This document shows positions 8,308 to 17,030 of a DNA stretch of 64,000 bases, piece after piece. The position numbers and the translations under genes are program-made. Under the pieces are notes generated by a model. It was not told the DNA's origin and ran no database searches. It saw only the letters and a list, made by a program, of their open reading frames with translations. The stretch's first letter is position 1. Each line of letters opens with the position of its first letter. The DNA is taken from the NCBI GenBank assembly GCA_017540355.1, contig JAFYBE010000016.1:62001-126000 (forward strand), written 5' to 3'. The stretch is from Lachnospiraceae bacterium (GTDB lineage: Bacteria > Bacillota > Clostridia > Lachnospirales > Lachnospiraceae).

Positions 8308-9177
8308 TTACAGTTTGCTGCCTGTAAGCTTCTCATATCCTTCTTCATATATAGCTATGGTCTTATTCACAACCTCATCGGGAAGTGTCCAGTTATGTCC
8401 TTCGTTGGACTTAAGCCAGTCTCTTGCAAACTGCTTGTCAAAACTGGGCTGTCCGTGTCCTGGCTCATACTTATCCGCAGGCCAGAATCTTGAACTGTCG
8501 GGAGTAAGCATCTCATCACCCAAAACTATATTGCCGTCTTCATCAAGTCCGAACTCAAACTTTGTATCAGCGATGATTATTCCTCTCGTAAGCGCATAAT
8601 CCGCGCACTTCTTATATAATGCAATCGTATAGTCACGAAGCTTTGATGCATATTCCTCGCCCTTGCCGGGGAAACGCTTCTCAAGGTAATCAACGCTCTG
8701 CTCATACGAAATATTCTCATCGTGATCGCCTATCTCTGCCTTTGTGGAAGGAGTATATATAGGCTCGGGAAGCTTATCCGACTCCTTAAGGCCCTCAGGA
8801 AGCTTAATTCCGCATACCGTACCGTCCTTAACATAGCTTGCCCAGCCCGAACCTGTTATATAACCTCTGACGATGCACTCTACGGGAAGCATGTTGAGTT
8901 TCTTGCACAACATACTGTTACCGTCAAATCCGGGCTGTCTGAAAAACTCGGGCATATCGGCAACATCTGTGGATATCATATGATTGGAGATGATATCCTT
9001 TGTAAAATCAAACCAGAATCTGCTCATCTGTGTAAGAACCTTGCCCTTGCCTGTTACCTTATTGTTAAGGATTACGTCAAAGCAGCTGATTCTGTCCGTA
9101 GCTACCATGATCAGGCTGTCTCCGGCATCATATATCTCTCTTACTTTGCCTTCCTTGATGGGCTTTAACTCCTGCAT
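8308..9177 (-). CDS. purC: Phosphoribosylaminoimidazole-succinocarboxamide synthase (SAICAR synthetase)
   Basis: Purine biosynthesis: ligates aspartate to CAIR with ATP to give SAICAR. The 289-residue length matches the longer eukaryote/clostridial-type PurC rather than the ~235-residue Bacillus form. Signature segments are KEGKVREIYD at the N-terminus, ATDRISCFDVI, VECIVRGYITGSGW, the PEPIYTPSTKAE region, and IADTKFEFG with DEMLTPDSSRFWP. Start ATG 9177 has an excellent AAGGAGG site 8-9 nt upstream. No other pur genes are adjacent, so it is detached from the main pathway cluster in this genome. The 127 bp upstream separates it from comEC and presumably contains its promoter, which I could not place confidently. 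Confidence 0.97.
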   Translation of the reverse strand: MQELKPIKEGKVREIYDAGDSLIMVATDRISCFDVILNNKVTGKGKVLTQMSRFWFDFTKDIISNHMISTDVADMPEFFRQPGFDGNSMLCKKLNMLPVECIVRGYITGSGWASYVKDGTVCGIKLPEGLKESDKLPEPIYTPSTKAEIGDHDENISYEQSVDYLEKRFPGKGEEYASKLRDYTIALYKKCADYALTRGIIIADTKFEFGLDEDGNIVLGDEMLTPDSSRFWPADKYEPGHGQPSFDKQFARDWLKSNEGHNWTLPDEVVNKTIAIYEEGYEKLTGSKL

Positions 9178-9304
9178 AAATTAAATCCTCCTTTAAATAT
9201 CATATATTATTGAATATTCTTTTCATCATATATCAAAAGGTCAGTCGTTCCCTTTTGCGCTTATCCATTTTATCACAAGTCTGCGGATAATAGTATAGGA
9301 AATC

Positions 9305-11554
9305 TTACTTTATGTATGTATTCACCGATACCGACATTCCGTCGGTATGAAGCGTCAGCGTTCCCTCGGCATCCGTTCTGTAGATATCCGCTCCCGTCAC
9401 TTCATATCTTTTTATTACCTCCGGATGCGGATGCCCGTAGCTGTTATTTAGTGCACACGAGATCAGCGCAATCACAGGATCCGCCCAATTTATGAATTCC
9501 TCCGTCGATGAGGAATCGGACCCGTGATGCGGAACCTTAATCACCGAATATCGGTAATCCGGTCTTTTGACATTATTTACTACATAGCTTTCCGATACTC
9601 TTCCGGCATCTCCCGTCGTAAGCATATGAAAATCCTTATACGATACGTCCATTATAAGCGAAGCCTCGTTTACATCGCTTATATCGCAGCCTTTATAAGG
9701 ATACAGTACGCATATATTTAGCCCTTTATCCGAAAATAGTGCGCCCGAGCTTACCGGAAAGGGCTTAACGGCAAAGTCTGCAAGGCCCTCATGATTAATA
9801 AATCCCTCAAAAGTATATAGATTTCCTATCTTGATTCCTTCCTGTTGTGAAAGAGATGTAAGTTCTGCCAGACCGTTTACATGATCTGAGTCAGGATGGG
9901 TAATGAATATCCCTTTAATCTTTCCGACTCCGTAATATTTCAGTGCCGGAATAAGTCTTTTTTCTCCGACTGCCTTAGCGGAACTGCTTCCGCAGTCTAT
10001 GATATACACGCTTGTCTTATCAAATATGCTCTCACTGTATCTTATTAACATACAGTCTCCCTGTCCGATATCAAGCATGATAACATCCAATCCGCAATAC
10101 GGTCTTATAATGAATATCAAAAACGCCGCAGCAATACAGGATAAAGAAACAAACACCTTCCGCTTTCCTTTATATAAGACGGCAAAGGTAAGCAGAATAT
10201 AATATATAACAATCTGCCACATAAACGGATGTCCCGGTGCGTACTTAAAAAGGCCCGTGGAATCCGCCAGTCTGCATGACTTTTCATATATTAAAAGAAT
10301 TACCTCTATTACTTTTACCGGAATAAACGTGACCGTATATGCAACCGAACCGTCAAATACAGTTCCCGTGACAATCAAAGCCAATGCCGCGACCAGAAGC
10401 ACCGACATTAACGGAACTACAAAAAGATTTAAAAATACTGATATTATCGAGACTTCATAGTATGAACAAAGCATTACGGGCATAGTGGACATGAATACGA
10501 AAAATGACACCGAGAGTGGCGCTAGTTTGCCCTTAAAATTATATATGGATTTAATAAATCTGGCATGAAAGAAACCTACACCGAATATGGCCGCAAAAGA
10601 AAGCATAAGCCCGGTATCGGTAATCAGAGTCGGTCTGTATATCAACAGAAGTATCAACGCCGTTGACATGGCGCTTAGCATATCATATGTACGTTTTAAT
10701 GCTTTGGATAACAAAAAGATTGAGAACATGCATATGGCTCTGAAAGTCGAAGGAGAGAATCCCACCATTATTCCGTAGGATATTATTGCTGCCTCACAGA
10801 TAATCGCTCTTGTTTTTATACCAGCATACATTCTTGCAAGAATCCTGTACAAAAGCATGGCCAAAAACGATATGTGAAGGCCCGAGATTGCAAGAATGTG
10901 CGCTATCCCGTTCTTCCTGTACAATTCTTTAAGGTCACGGTCAAGATCTGTTTTGTCTCCGAAAAGCATGGCCTTTATGACTCCCGAGGCATCTTCGCTT
11001 AGATACGTATCAAGTATCCGCTCTCCTTTAGCTGCAATATCATGTGCCGCCTGCGCATAGACATTATATTTACGGCTGTTTGCAACAAGGTCCGCGTTCT
11101 TTAATTCAAAAAGATAGCCTCTCCCGCGATAGTAAGCATATGCATCAAACTGCCCCGGACAGGTTGCCTTTTTAAATTCCGACACTTTCCCTTTTATTCT
11201 TATCCTGCTGCCTGACTTCAGTTCCTCATCAGAGACAAAATCAACTTTTACCCGAAGATTGCTTCCGCCAAATCTGCATATATGCTCTCCGCCAGAAGCA
11301 ACATGCCATATGTCTCCTATATCTGCGGTGAGCATCCTCTCCCCATATGGACTTATATACGAGAAGTCCTTGACTACTCCCTCAAGATATATATATTCGC
11401 CTTCCTTAAGTCCGAATCCCGACAAGCCACGATCATCTTCTCCGAACATGTCGATAATCAGCAGCACCACAACCCAAAATGCACACAATGCGCATATCGG
11501 TCGGATTCGGCATACTTGCAGAATTCGCCCAATTATATTCCTCATATACTTCAT
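9305..11554 (-). CDS. comEC: ComEC/Rec2 competence membrane channel with metallo-beta-lactamase domain
   Basis: A 749-residue polytopic membrane protein that carries transforming single-stranded DNA across the cytoplasmic membrane. Seen in order: N-terminal transmembrane helix, an OB-like external DUF4131 region (about 50-180), the Competence domain (VIKAMLFGDKTDL, then HILAISGLHISFLAM near 225), about eight further helices, and a C-terminal metallo-beta-lactamase-like domain with IGQGDCMLI, THPDSDHVNG and VPHHGSDSSS, consistent with a complete domain. It ends the comEA-RR-HK-GerMN-comEC gene series (42 bp after GerMN). All main domains are intact, so it should be functional if the pilus and ComFA machinery exist elsewhere. 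Confidence 0.95.
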   Translation of the reverse strand: MKYMRNIIGRILQVCRIRPICALCAFWVVVLLIIDMFGEDDRGLSGFGLKEGEYIYLEGVVKDFSYISPYGERMLTADIGDIWHVASGGEHICRFGGSNLRVKVDFVSDEELKSGSRIRIKGKVSEFKKATCPGQFDAYAYYRGRGYLFELKNADLVANSRKYNVYAQAAHDIAAKGERILDTYLSEDASGVIKAMLFGDKTDLDRDLKELYRKNGIAHILAISGLHISFLAMLLYRILARMYAGIKTRAIICEAAIISYGIMVGFSPSTFRAICMFSIFLLSKALKRTYDMLSAMSTALILLLIYRPTLITDTGLMLSFAAIFGVGFFHARFIKSIYNFKGKLAPLSVSFFVFMSTMPVMLCSYYEVSIISVFLNLFVVPLMSVLLVAALALIVTGTVFDGSVAYTVTFIPVKVIEVILLIYEKSCRLADSTGLFKYAPGHPFMWQIVIYYILLTFAVLYKGKRKVFVSLSCIAAAFLIFIIRPYCGLDVIMLDIGQGDCMLIRYSESIFDKTSVYIIDCGSSSAKAVGEKRLIPALKYYGVGKIKGIFITHPDSDHVNGLAELTSLSQQEGIKIGNLYTFEGFINHEGLADFAVKPFPVSSGALFSDKGLNICVLYPYKGCDISDVNEASLIMDVSYKDFHMLTTGDAGRVSESYVVNNVKRPDYRYSVIKVPHHGSDSSSTEEFINWADPVIALISCALNNSYGHPHPEVIKRYEVTGADIYRTDAEGTLTLHTDGMSVSVNTYIK

Positions 11555-11596
11555 TCCCTTGTGATTTCCTAAGATAACGATTGTTTTTACAGTGAA

Positions 11597-12529
11597 TTAT
11601 CTGACAATATCAAGATTTCTTTCATATTGGGACGTCAGGGATAAATTTTCACCAAGCATGATATCCGAGTTGCCCTCTACACTTAATTGAACCTTACTTA
11701 TACCGGAAAGTTCAACCAGCGAATCCGTAACAGAATATAATGCCACCTCGGGACGAATGCCCTCGGGAAGAGTCAAAAATGCCGATGTTAGGTTGACATA
11801 ACATATGCCATCTTTAACGGTCACGTTAATTATCTCAGTCTGCGGATTAACGGTTGCCTTAAGATCATCTGCTGCTACCCCTGCAATAAGCTGTTCAACG
11901 ACCAGCTTTTCGGGCGCTATGTTAGTGTTATATTCAACTTTTCTTATAGTTTTAATAAGACCTTCTCCGTCACTGTCCGCAAAATACAAAACAAGCTCGA
12001 TATTGTCATATGTATTGAATTCATCCTCGGCATTGTCCACAAACTGCGCTACCGTCATCGGCCCGACAGGCTGTCCCAATGCATCAAGAAGATCCTCTCC
12101 GGGAAGTTTCATGGCAACATAATCAATTCCGTCTATCTGCCCCAAAGTCTTAACGATAGCCGCCCTTATAAGCACCTCTTTTTCAGGAGGCATAATCCTG
12201 TATGTCTCGCTCACCGTCAAAGTTATCTGTCTGTCGGATATATTTATGTCCGTTACGGTAAAGTCCTTTATAACCTCTTTTTTCTTTACGTCATCGGGAA
12301 TCTCTGACATAGCCTTAACAAGTTCTTTTGCAAGTTCATTTAAATCTGTCTGCAGGGTATCATATTCATACGACAGCAGTTTGTTCTCATCCTTATCAAG
12401 ACAGTATATTCGGTATGTAGACTCATTATCATCCTGTTTTGAAGCACATCCTGTAAATGTAATGATCTGTATGGCGGCCAAAACCAATGTTACCGCTTTT
12501 TTCATAAAACCTTTAATTCTCTTATTCAT
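11597..12529 (-). CDS. GerMN-domain lipoprotein
   Basis: About 310 residues. The frame is open to 12601, but that would overlap the kinase gene by 56 bp; ATG 12529 (MNKRIKGFMKKAV) lies 16 bp after the kinase stop with a GGAAAG site and gives a clean lipoprotein signal ending in FTGC. Two GerMN-type repeats are visible: one around TYRIMPPEKEVLIRAAIV, the other around NTNIAPEKLVVEQLIAGVA with IINVTVKDGICYVNLTSAF. GerM of Bacillus links engulfment and germination, but GerMN lipoproteins downstream of two-component systems (LpqB-like arrangement) also occur in non-sporulators. Here it directly follows the sensor kinase, so a role as accessory sensor or cell-surface effector is plausible inference. 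Confidence 0.85.
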   Translation of the reverse strand: MNKRIKGFMKKAVTLVLAAIQIITFTGCASKQDDNESTYRIYCLDKDENKLLSYEYDTLQTDLNELAKELVKAMSEIPDDVKKKEVIKDFTVTDINISDRQITLTVSETYRIMPPEKEVLIRAAIVKTLGQIDGIDYVAMKLPGEDLLDALGQPVGPMTVAQFVDNAEDEFNTYDNIELVLYFADSDGEGLIKTIRKVEYNTNIAPEKLVVEQLIAGVAADDLKATVNPQTEIINVTVKDGICYVNLTSAFLTLPEGIRPEVALYSVTDSLVELSGISKVQLSVEGNSDIMLGENLSLTSQYERNLDIVR

Positions 12530-12545
12530 ATAAAAGATCTTTCCA

Positions 12546-14024
12546 CTATAACGGGAGTTTAATTGTAAATACCGAACCTTCACCCAATACACTTTCCACA
12601 TTTACACTTCCTCTGTGCATCAGGATTATGTTTCTTGCAATCGAAAGACCGAGACCCGTTCCTCCGATCTCTCTAGAGTGTGATTTGTCGACTCTGTAGA
12701 AACGCTCAAATATCTGCTCATAAGCATCTTCCGGTATTCCTATTCCCGTATCTTTTACGGTAACCGTAAAGTTCTGATGATCACAGTTAAGCAGAATATA
12801 AACGCTTCCGCCTTCTTTATTATACTTTATCGCATTTTCGACAAAGTTGGTCAGTGCCAGCGTCAGTTTAACACCATCAACCCGGGCAACAACCTCTCTT
12901 GCACTTTCAAAAATCAGTTCAACATTGCTCTTGGCCGCTATCGGCTTAAGTCGCTTTAAGATCAGTTCAATCATCTCATTGATGCTGACTTCCTCTATTC
13001 CGAGTTCGGCGCTTCTTTTATCAAGTTTTACAAGTTCCAGCAGATCGGTGATTATCTTATCTTCCCTGTCTATCTCACCTACTATGTCCTCCATGAATTC
13101 CTTTATAAGCTCCGGAGGCACATCATCGCTTGAAGTAAGCGATTCCGCAAGTATCTTCATTGATGTTATCGGTGTCTTTAATTCATGCGAGACATTAGAA
13201 ACGAATTCCTGTCTGGATTCATCCAAAGCCCTTATTCTCTTAAGCACTCTGTTAAAGGCATCAACAATATGCTCCGTCTCCGTATAATCGGGAACGGAAA
13301 GCGGCTCATCGGAATAGCCCTCTTTAACATCATTTATAGCAGCCGTAACCTTGTTAAAGGGCTTGGTCAGTATCCTTGAAAATAACATTGCGATTGCAAA
13401 TATCAGGGTTATCATCGCTGCACTTATGATCCAGGCCGTACGGTTTAATATCCTCATGGTCATTTCAATGGTATCCGTAGAAACGCTGGTTAACATAACT
13501 CCACGGACAACAACCCTCTCTTCGCCTTCTTCATCATATACCGCCTCATTTATGGGCAGGGTTATCTCTATATATCTGTTGTCACTGTCATATCTGGTCG
13601 TCTTCCCACCTTTAAAGCATTTGATGACATCCTCGGATATTATGGTCTTACCGACACTCACGCCGTTGGTGTCTTTTATGGCCTTAAAATTTCCGCCGAC
13701 AATCAGTATTCTTCCGTCGTATAAATTTGATATCTGCTCAAGTTCGGCATTAACAGCCGAGTTTGACGGATCCTGAAGATAATTGTATGTGATAAGATGG
13801 TTGGCTATGATATTAAGCTGATTGGAAACTTCCGATTCGCGCACGTTAACGGCACGATCTTCATAACTTGAAAGTATCGCCGTTCTGACAAGTATGCTTG
13901 GAATGATACCTATGATAAGCAGCATGAAAAACACACGGACCCTGAAACTTCTCATTACTTTCAGGGCTGTTATCCGATTCATCATCCTGCTGTACAGATT
14001 AAAAGAATTGGTCTTATTCTCCAC
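12546..14024 (-). CDS. Membrane sensor histidine kinase (HAMP-HisKA-HATPase)
   Basis: 492 residues in the classical layout: TM1 about 31-52, an extracellular sensor region about 53-193, TM2 about 195-217, HAMP about 218-270, HisKA with phospho-accepting His280 in SNVSHELKTP, and HATPase_c with ENAIKYN (N box), DTGIGIP (G1) and GTGLGLSIARN (G2). The response regulator gene ends 5 bp upstream, so they form a cognate pair. The extracellular part is of double-Cache/PAS-like size with no recognisable ligand residues. Flanking comEA and comEC in the same transcription direction suggest that its signal may be connected to DNA uptake or envelope state; this is contextual inference only. Confidence 0.93.
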   Translation of the reverse strand: MENKTNSFNLYSRMMNRITALKVMRSFRVRVFFMLLIIGIIPSILVRTAILSSYEDRAVNVRESEVSNQLNIIANHLITYNYLQDPSNSAVNAELEQISNLYDGRILIVGGNFKAIKDTNGVSVGKTIISEDVIKCFKGGKTTRYDSDNRYIEITLPINEAVYDEEGEERVVVRGVMLTSVSTDTIEMTMRILNRTAWIISAAMITLIFAIAMLFSRILTKPFNKVTAAINDVKEGYSDEPLSVPDYTETEHIVDAFNRVLKRIRALDESRQEFVSNVSHELKTPITSMKILAESLTSSDDVPPELIKEFMEDIVGEIDREDKIITDLLELVKLDKRSAELGIEEVSINEMIELILKRLKPIAAKSNVELIFESAREVVARVDGVKLTLALTNFVENAIKYNKEGGSVYILLNCDHQNFTVTVKDTGIGIPEDAYEQIFERFYRVDKSHSREIGGTGLGLSIARNIILMHRGSVNVESVLGEGSVFTIKLPL

Positions 14025-14029
14025 TTTTA

Positions 14030-14716
14030 CTATCTCTTATTGTAATATCCCGAACCCCATTTGGTGAATACGTACTTTGGCTCTCCGGGACTTGATTCTA
14101 TCTTCTCTCTCAATCTTCTGACATGGACGTCTACAGTCCTTGCATCCGCAGGACTTCCGCTGCCCCATATCTTATCCAAAAGATCGTCCCTGCTGTATAT
14201 CTTGCCGGGGTTGCACAGTAAAAGCTTAAGTATATCGAACTCTTTGGATGTGAGTCTTATCTCTTTCTCACCAATAAATACACGTCTGCTGTCCGTATAA
14301 AGTTTTAAATCGTTGCAGCTTATGACGCCGCCCATTCCGGCTCCCCACATTCCTCCTGAGGTTCTTCTCATGATTGCTTTTATTCTGGCCTTTACCTCTA
14401 AAATATTAAATGGCTTGGTCATATAATCATCGGCTCCGTATTCAAGCCCGTGAATCTTATCTTCATCGTCGCCTTTGGCCGTAAGCATGATTATGGGTAC
14501 GTTCGAAAATTCGCGGATCTTTTCACACACTTCAAAACCCGTTAACTTCGGAAGCATGACATCCAAAAGGATCATATCGTACTCATTCTTTTCCGCATAT
14601 TCTATCGCTTCCATACCGTCATATGCGCAGTCAACCTCTATACCGTCCTGTTCAAGAGCAAACTTAAGCCCTTTTACTATAAGTTTTTCATCATCTACAA
14701 CCAAAACCCTGCTCAT
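14030..14716 (-). CDS. OmpR/PhoB-family response regulator
   Basis: 228 residues: a receiver (VVDDE, phospho-acceptor Asp52 in ILLDVMLP, switch Thr in MLTAKGDD, Lys in YMTKPF) followed by a winged-helix Trans_reg_C domain from about residue 130 (LTSKEFDILKLLL, DARTVDVHVRRLREKI, WGSGYY). The sequence style is close to the WalR/ResD group. It sits 15 bp after comEA and 5 bp before the kinase gene. Likely a DNA-binding transcription factor phosphorylated by the neighbouring kinase. Its targets are unknown; autoregulation of the operon would be the simplest hypothesis. Confidence 0.95.
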   Translation of the reverse strand: MSRVLVVDDEKLIVKGLKFALEQDGIEVDCAYDGMEAIEYAEKNEYDMILLDVMLPKLTGFEVCEKIREFSNVPIIMLTAKGDDEDKIHGLEYGADDYMTKPFNILEVKARIKAIMRRTSGGMWGAGMGGVISCNDLKLYTDSRRVFIGEKEIRLTSKEFDILKLLLCNPGKIYSRDDLLDKIWGSGSPADARTVDVHVRRLREKIESSPGEPKYVFTKWGSGYYNKR

Positions 14717-14731
14717 AAGTCCTCGTCTTTA

Positions 14732-15427
14732 TCAATCTACGGTTATCTCATCTTTCAGTTTCTCAAAACTCGCCTTGCCGATACCGCTTACATTCATTAT
14801 CTCTTCCGTGGATTTAAACGGTCCGTGCTGTTGTCTGTACTCGATAACAGCCTCAGCCCTCGTCTTTCCTATCCCGGAAAGAGTAGTCAGCTCATCTGCA
14901 TCCGCGGTATTAATATTCACCTTTTTATTCTCCGATTCTTTACCGGTAAAAACATACTGAGGCTGTTCCTCTTTTACCGCTTCATCAACGGTCGGTACAT
15001 ATACCCTGCTGCCGTCGGTAAGTTCCATCGCAAGATTTAACGAATCCCCGCTTGCATCTTCCGTAAAGCCTCCGGCCTTATTGATACCGTCTATTATACG
15101 GCTGTCAATTTCAAGCTCGTATACGCCCGGGTTATTGACGGCCCCGCACAAATGGACAACAAGCAGCTTCTGTTCCTCACTGCTTTGCTCTTCCGTCTTA
15201 GGCTCATCCGCCGCATCATCCGAAGTATCATCTCTTTCTAAGTTCGATACATCAGAGTCCTCAGCATCGTCAAGTTCATACATTACTCTTTCATCCATAC
15301 AGCCCGTAAGCATTAAGGATGAGAGACACAGGTATACTAAGAGCCCTGTGAAGAACACAAGGCTGCTTAACTTATTATTCCTGTTATCATATGAATATGA
15401 CGGATCTTTCGAAAATATATGTGTCAT
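14732..15427 (-). CDS. comEA: ComEA-like DNA receptor with SLBB and helix-hairpin-helix domains
   Basis: 231 residues. An N-terminal membrane anchor (about 20-42, ending LMLTGC, which could also act as a lipobox) is followed by an acidic linker (about 48-82), an SLBB fold (VVHLCGAVNNPGVYEL, IIDGINKAGGF) and a C-terminal tandem helix-hairpin-helix (VNINTADADELTTLSGIG, FKSTEEIMNVSGIG). This is the ComEA architecture: a surface DNA receptor that binds dsDNA during transformation. The start ATG 15427 has GAGGAG only about 3 nt away, and a consensus promoter lies at 15476-15504. It heads the five-gene series ending in comEC. Confidence 0.93.
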   Translation of the reverse strand: MTHIFSKDPSYSYDNRNNKLSSLVFFTGLLVYLCLSSLMLTGCMDERVMYELDDAEDSDVSNLERDDTSDDAADEPKTEEQSSEEQKLLVVHLCGAVNNPGVYELEIDSRIIDGINKAGGFTEDASGDSLNLAMELTDGSRVYVPTVDEAVKEEQPQYVFTGKESENKKVNINTADADELTTLSGIGKTRAEAVIEYRQQHGPFKSTEEIMNVSGIGKASFEKLKDEITVD

Positions 15428-15475
15428 CTACTCCTCGCTTTCCGAAACGAGGTCCCCTTGTATGATGACAAAACA

Positions 15476-15504
15476 ATTATATTTTATTCTGTGTGCTCAT
15501 GCAA
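15476..15504 (-). promoter_or_regulatory. Promoter of the comEA operon
   Basis: On the minus strand TTGCAT (15499-15504), 17-bp spacer, TATAAT (15476-15481), about 50 bp before comEA. Short inter-gene gaps (5-42 bp) suggest that it drives all five genes to comEC. Confidence 0.7.
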
Positions 15505-15512
15505 CAGATTAT

Positions 15513-17030
15513 TTACTGTTCGGACTTCTCATCATCCTGTGCGGCCTGCTTAAGTGCTTCTTCATCAAGATATTCTTCCTCTTCCGTCTCAGCCGGGAGT
15601 GTTATATAGTCAAAAGACACAGTCTGTCCCGTTATCTGAACATGCAGTTTTTCCGCAAGTTCCTTTAACGTCTTGGATGCATCCTTACCCGACCATACAC
15701 GTGAGAAAGCGTCCTCAAGCAACAGCCAGTAATTGGCCGTAGTCATAAGCTTTGGCATGGGTCTTGAATACGAATATTCATCCGTAAATGCTTTAAGCTT
15801 GGGTATCAGTTCCTCATTCTCACTTAGTGTGACTCTGGCCGAAGGAAGCTTACCCGTCTTGTCATACAGTCCGTCTGCTTTCTCAAAAGTCAAAAACTTT
15901 GCGAAATTCTCAGCTTCGGCCATTTTTTTACTGTATCCGTTAACAACCACCGCTTCGGTAACTGACAGACTTCTTGTATCCATCTCATCACTCAAATCCG
16001 GGATCATTGCCAGGCCGTACTCATATTCAAATTCGCCGGCTTCTGATGCAGCGTCCAGTCTGCTGACTATATCCGATGTGGCAGTGGCAAATACAAGTTT
16101 GCCTTCTATAAACTCCTGAACCACCTGGTCGTAAGTGACATCGCTTGATTCAAAAGCGAAGAAACTGTTAAGTCTCTGGAAAAGCGTAAGCGCCTTTATC
16201 GCATCCTGATTGTATACGTCGACACTCTCGGAATCGTCTCCGCACTCTCCGCCGACGTTGATATAGTTACCTATGAAGAAATAGTTAAAGAAAACGTCTC
16301 TGACATCCCATTTAAAGATACCTTCAACATTCTCCGGCGCATCATATTCATCCGCAAACGCAAGCAGTTCGTCAAACGTCTTCGGAATCGACGTCTCCAT
16401 CTTCTCTCTTGTAAGCTTCTCAAGTTCGGCTCCGTTATTGGCAGAATCTTCTTCCTCTCCCTCGGCATTTTCACCCTCATCGGAAGAACCCTCTGAAGAC
16501 TCAGCCTCAGCCTCAGACTTAAGCTTGCCCAAAATCATGTCGTGGAGATATGTCTTATTGTATAAAAGTACGCTTGTCTCAAAATAATAGGGATAAGCGA
16601 CTCTGTGTCCCTTGTAGGTTACGGCATTGAGTGCCGCTCCGGGGAAATTGTCCGGATTGAGTACATTCCACTCCTCATCAACCGCTACGGCACAACCGGA
16701 AAGATAAGCTTTCTCAAGTGCATCGTTGCTGACTATGTATAAATCCGGTGCACCGTCGTCTTCTATAGACGCCTTGTATACCGCTTCTACATAATCATTG
16801 CTGGAATGAAGTCTCGGAAGAACACGCATACCGCCGTTCTCGTGATACTCAACCGCCATGGCATTTAAATAATCCGTCATTGTATCGTCGGTGTACCACA
16901 CGACGATTGAATCGTTGTATTCATGAGTGTCAACCACCGCATCAGGTTCCGGACCGAGTCCCACACGTATGGCGGCAACAACCATGATTACGCACAATAA
17001 TACGGATATTATTCCCTTATATTCCTTCAT
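15513..17030 (-). CDS. Orphan extracellular solute-binding protein, family 1 type
   Basis: 505 residues with the fold of sugar/oligosaccharide ABC-transporter binding proteins: SIVVWYTDD near the N-terminus, DLYIVSNDALEKAY, YKGHRVAYPYYFETSVLLYN and the C-lobe segment FAKFLTFEKADGLY. The N-terminus (GIISVLLCVIMVVAAI) has no lipobox cysteine, so it looks like an uncleaved membrane anchor rather than a lipoprotein. A strongly acidic Ser/Glu-rich insertion spans about 170-205 and the C-terminus is also acidic. It overlaps the argD stop by 4 bp (ATGA), so translation is coupled to argD. No permease or ATPase gene is in the window. Substrate unknown; a sensory or ligand-presenting role is possible. 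Confidence 0.85.
   Translation of the reverse strand: MKEYKGIISVLLCVIMVVAAIRVGLGPEPDAVVDTHEYNDSIVVWYTDDTMTDYLNAMAVEYHENGGMRVLPRLHSSNDYVEAVYKASIEDDGAPDLYIVSNDALEKAYLSGCAVAVDEEWNVLNPDNFPGAALNAVTYKGHRVAYPYYFETSVLLYNKTYLHDMILGKLKSEAEAESSEGSSDEGENAEGEEEDSANNGAELEKLTREKMETSIPKTFDELLAFADEYDAPENVEGIFKWDVRDVFFNYFFIGNYINVGGECGDDSESVDVYNQDAIKALTLFQRLNSFFAFESSDVTYDQVVQEFIEGKLVFATATSDIVSRLDAASEAGEFEYEYGLAMIPDLSDEMDTRSLSVTEAVVVNGYSKKMAEAENFAKFLTFEKADGLYDKTGKLPSARVTLSENEELIPKLKAFTDEYSYSRPMPKLMTTANYWLLLEDAFSRVWSGKDASKTLKELAEKLHVQITGQTVSFDYITLPAETEEEEYLDEEALKQAAQDDEKSEQ

Noticed and set aside
9234..9257. Hairpin CAAAAGG / CCTTTTG between comEC and purC as comEC terminator
   Set aside because: Stem of 7 bp with a 10-nt loop and no T-run; too weak to call.
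11597..12601. Start of the GerMN lipoprotein at 12601
   Set aside because: It would overlap the kinase gene by 56 bp and put a long polar stretch before the signal peptide; ATG 12529 gives a normal lipoprotein signal.
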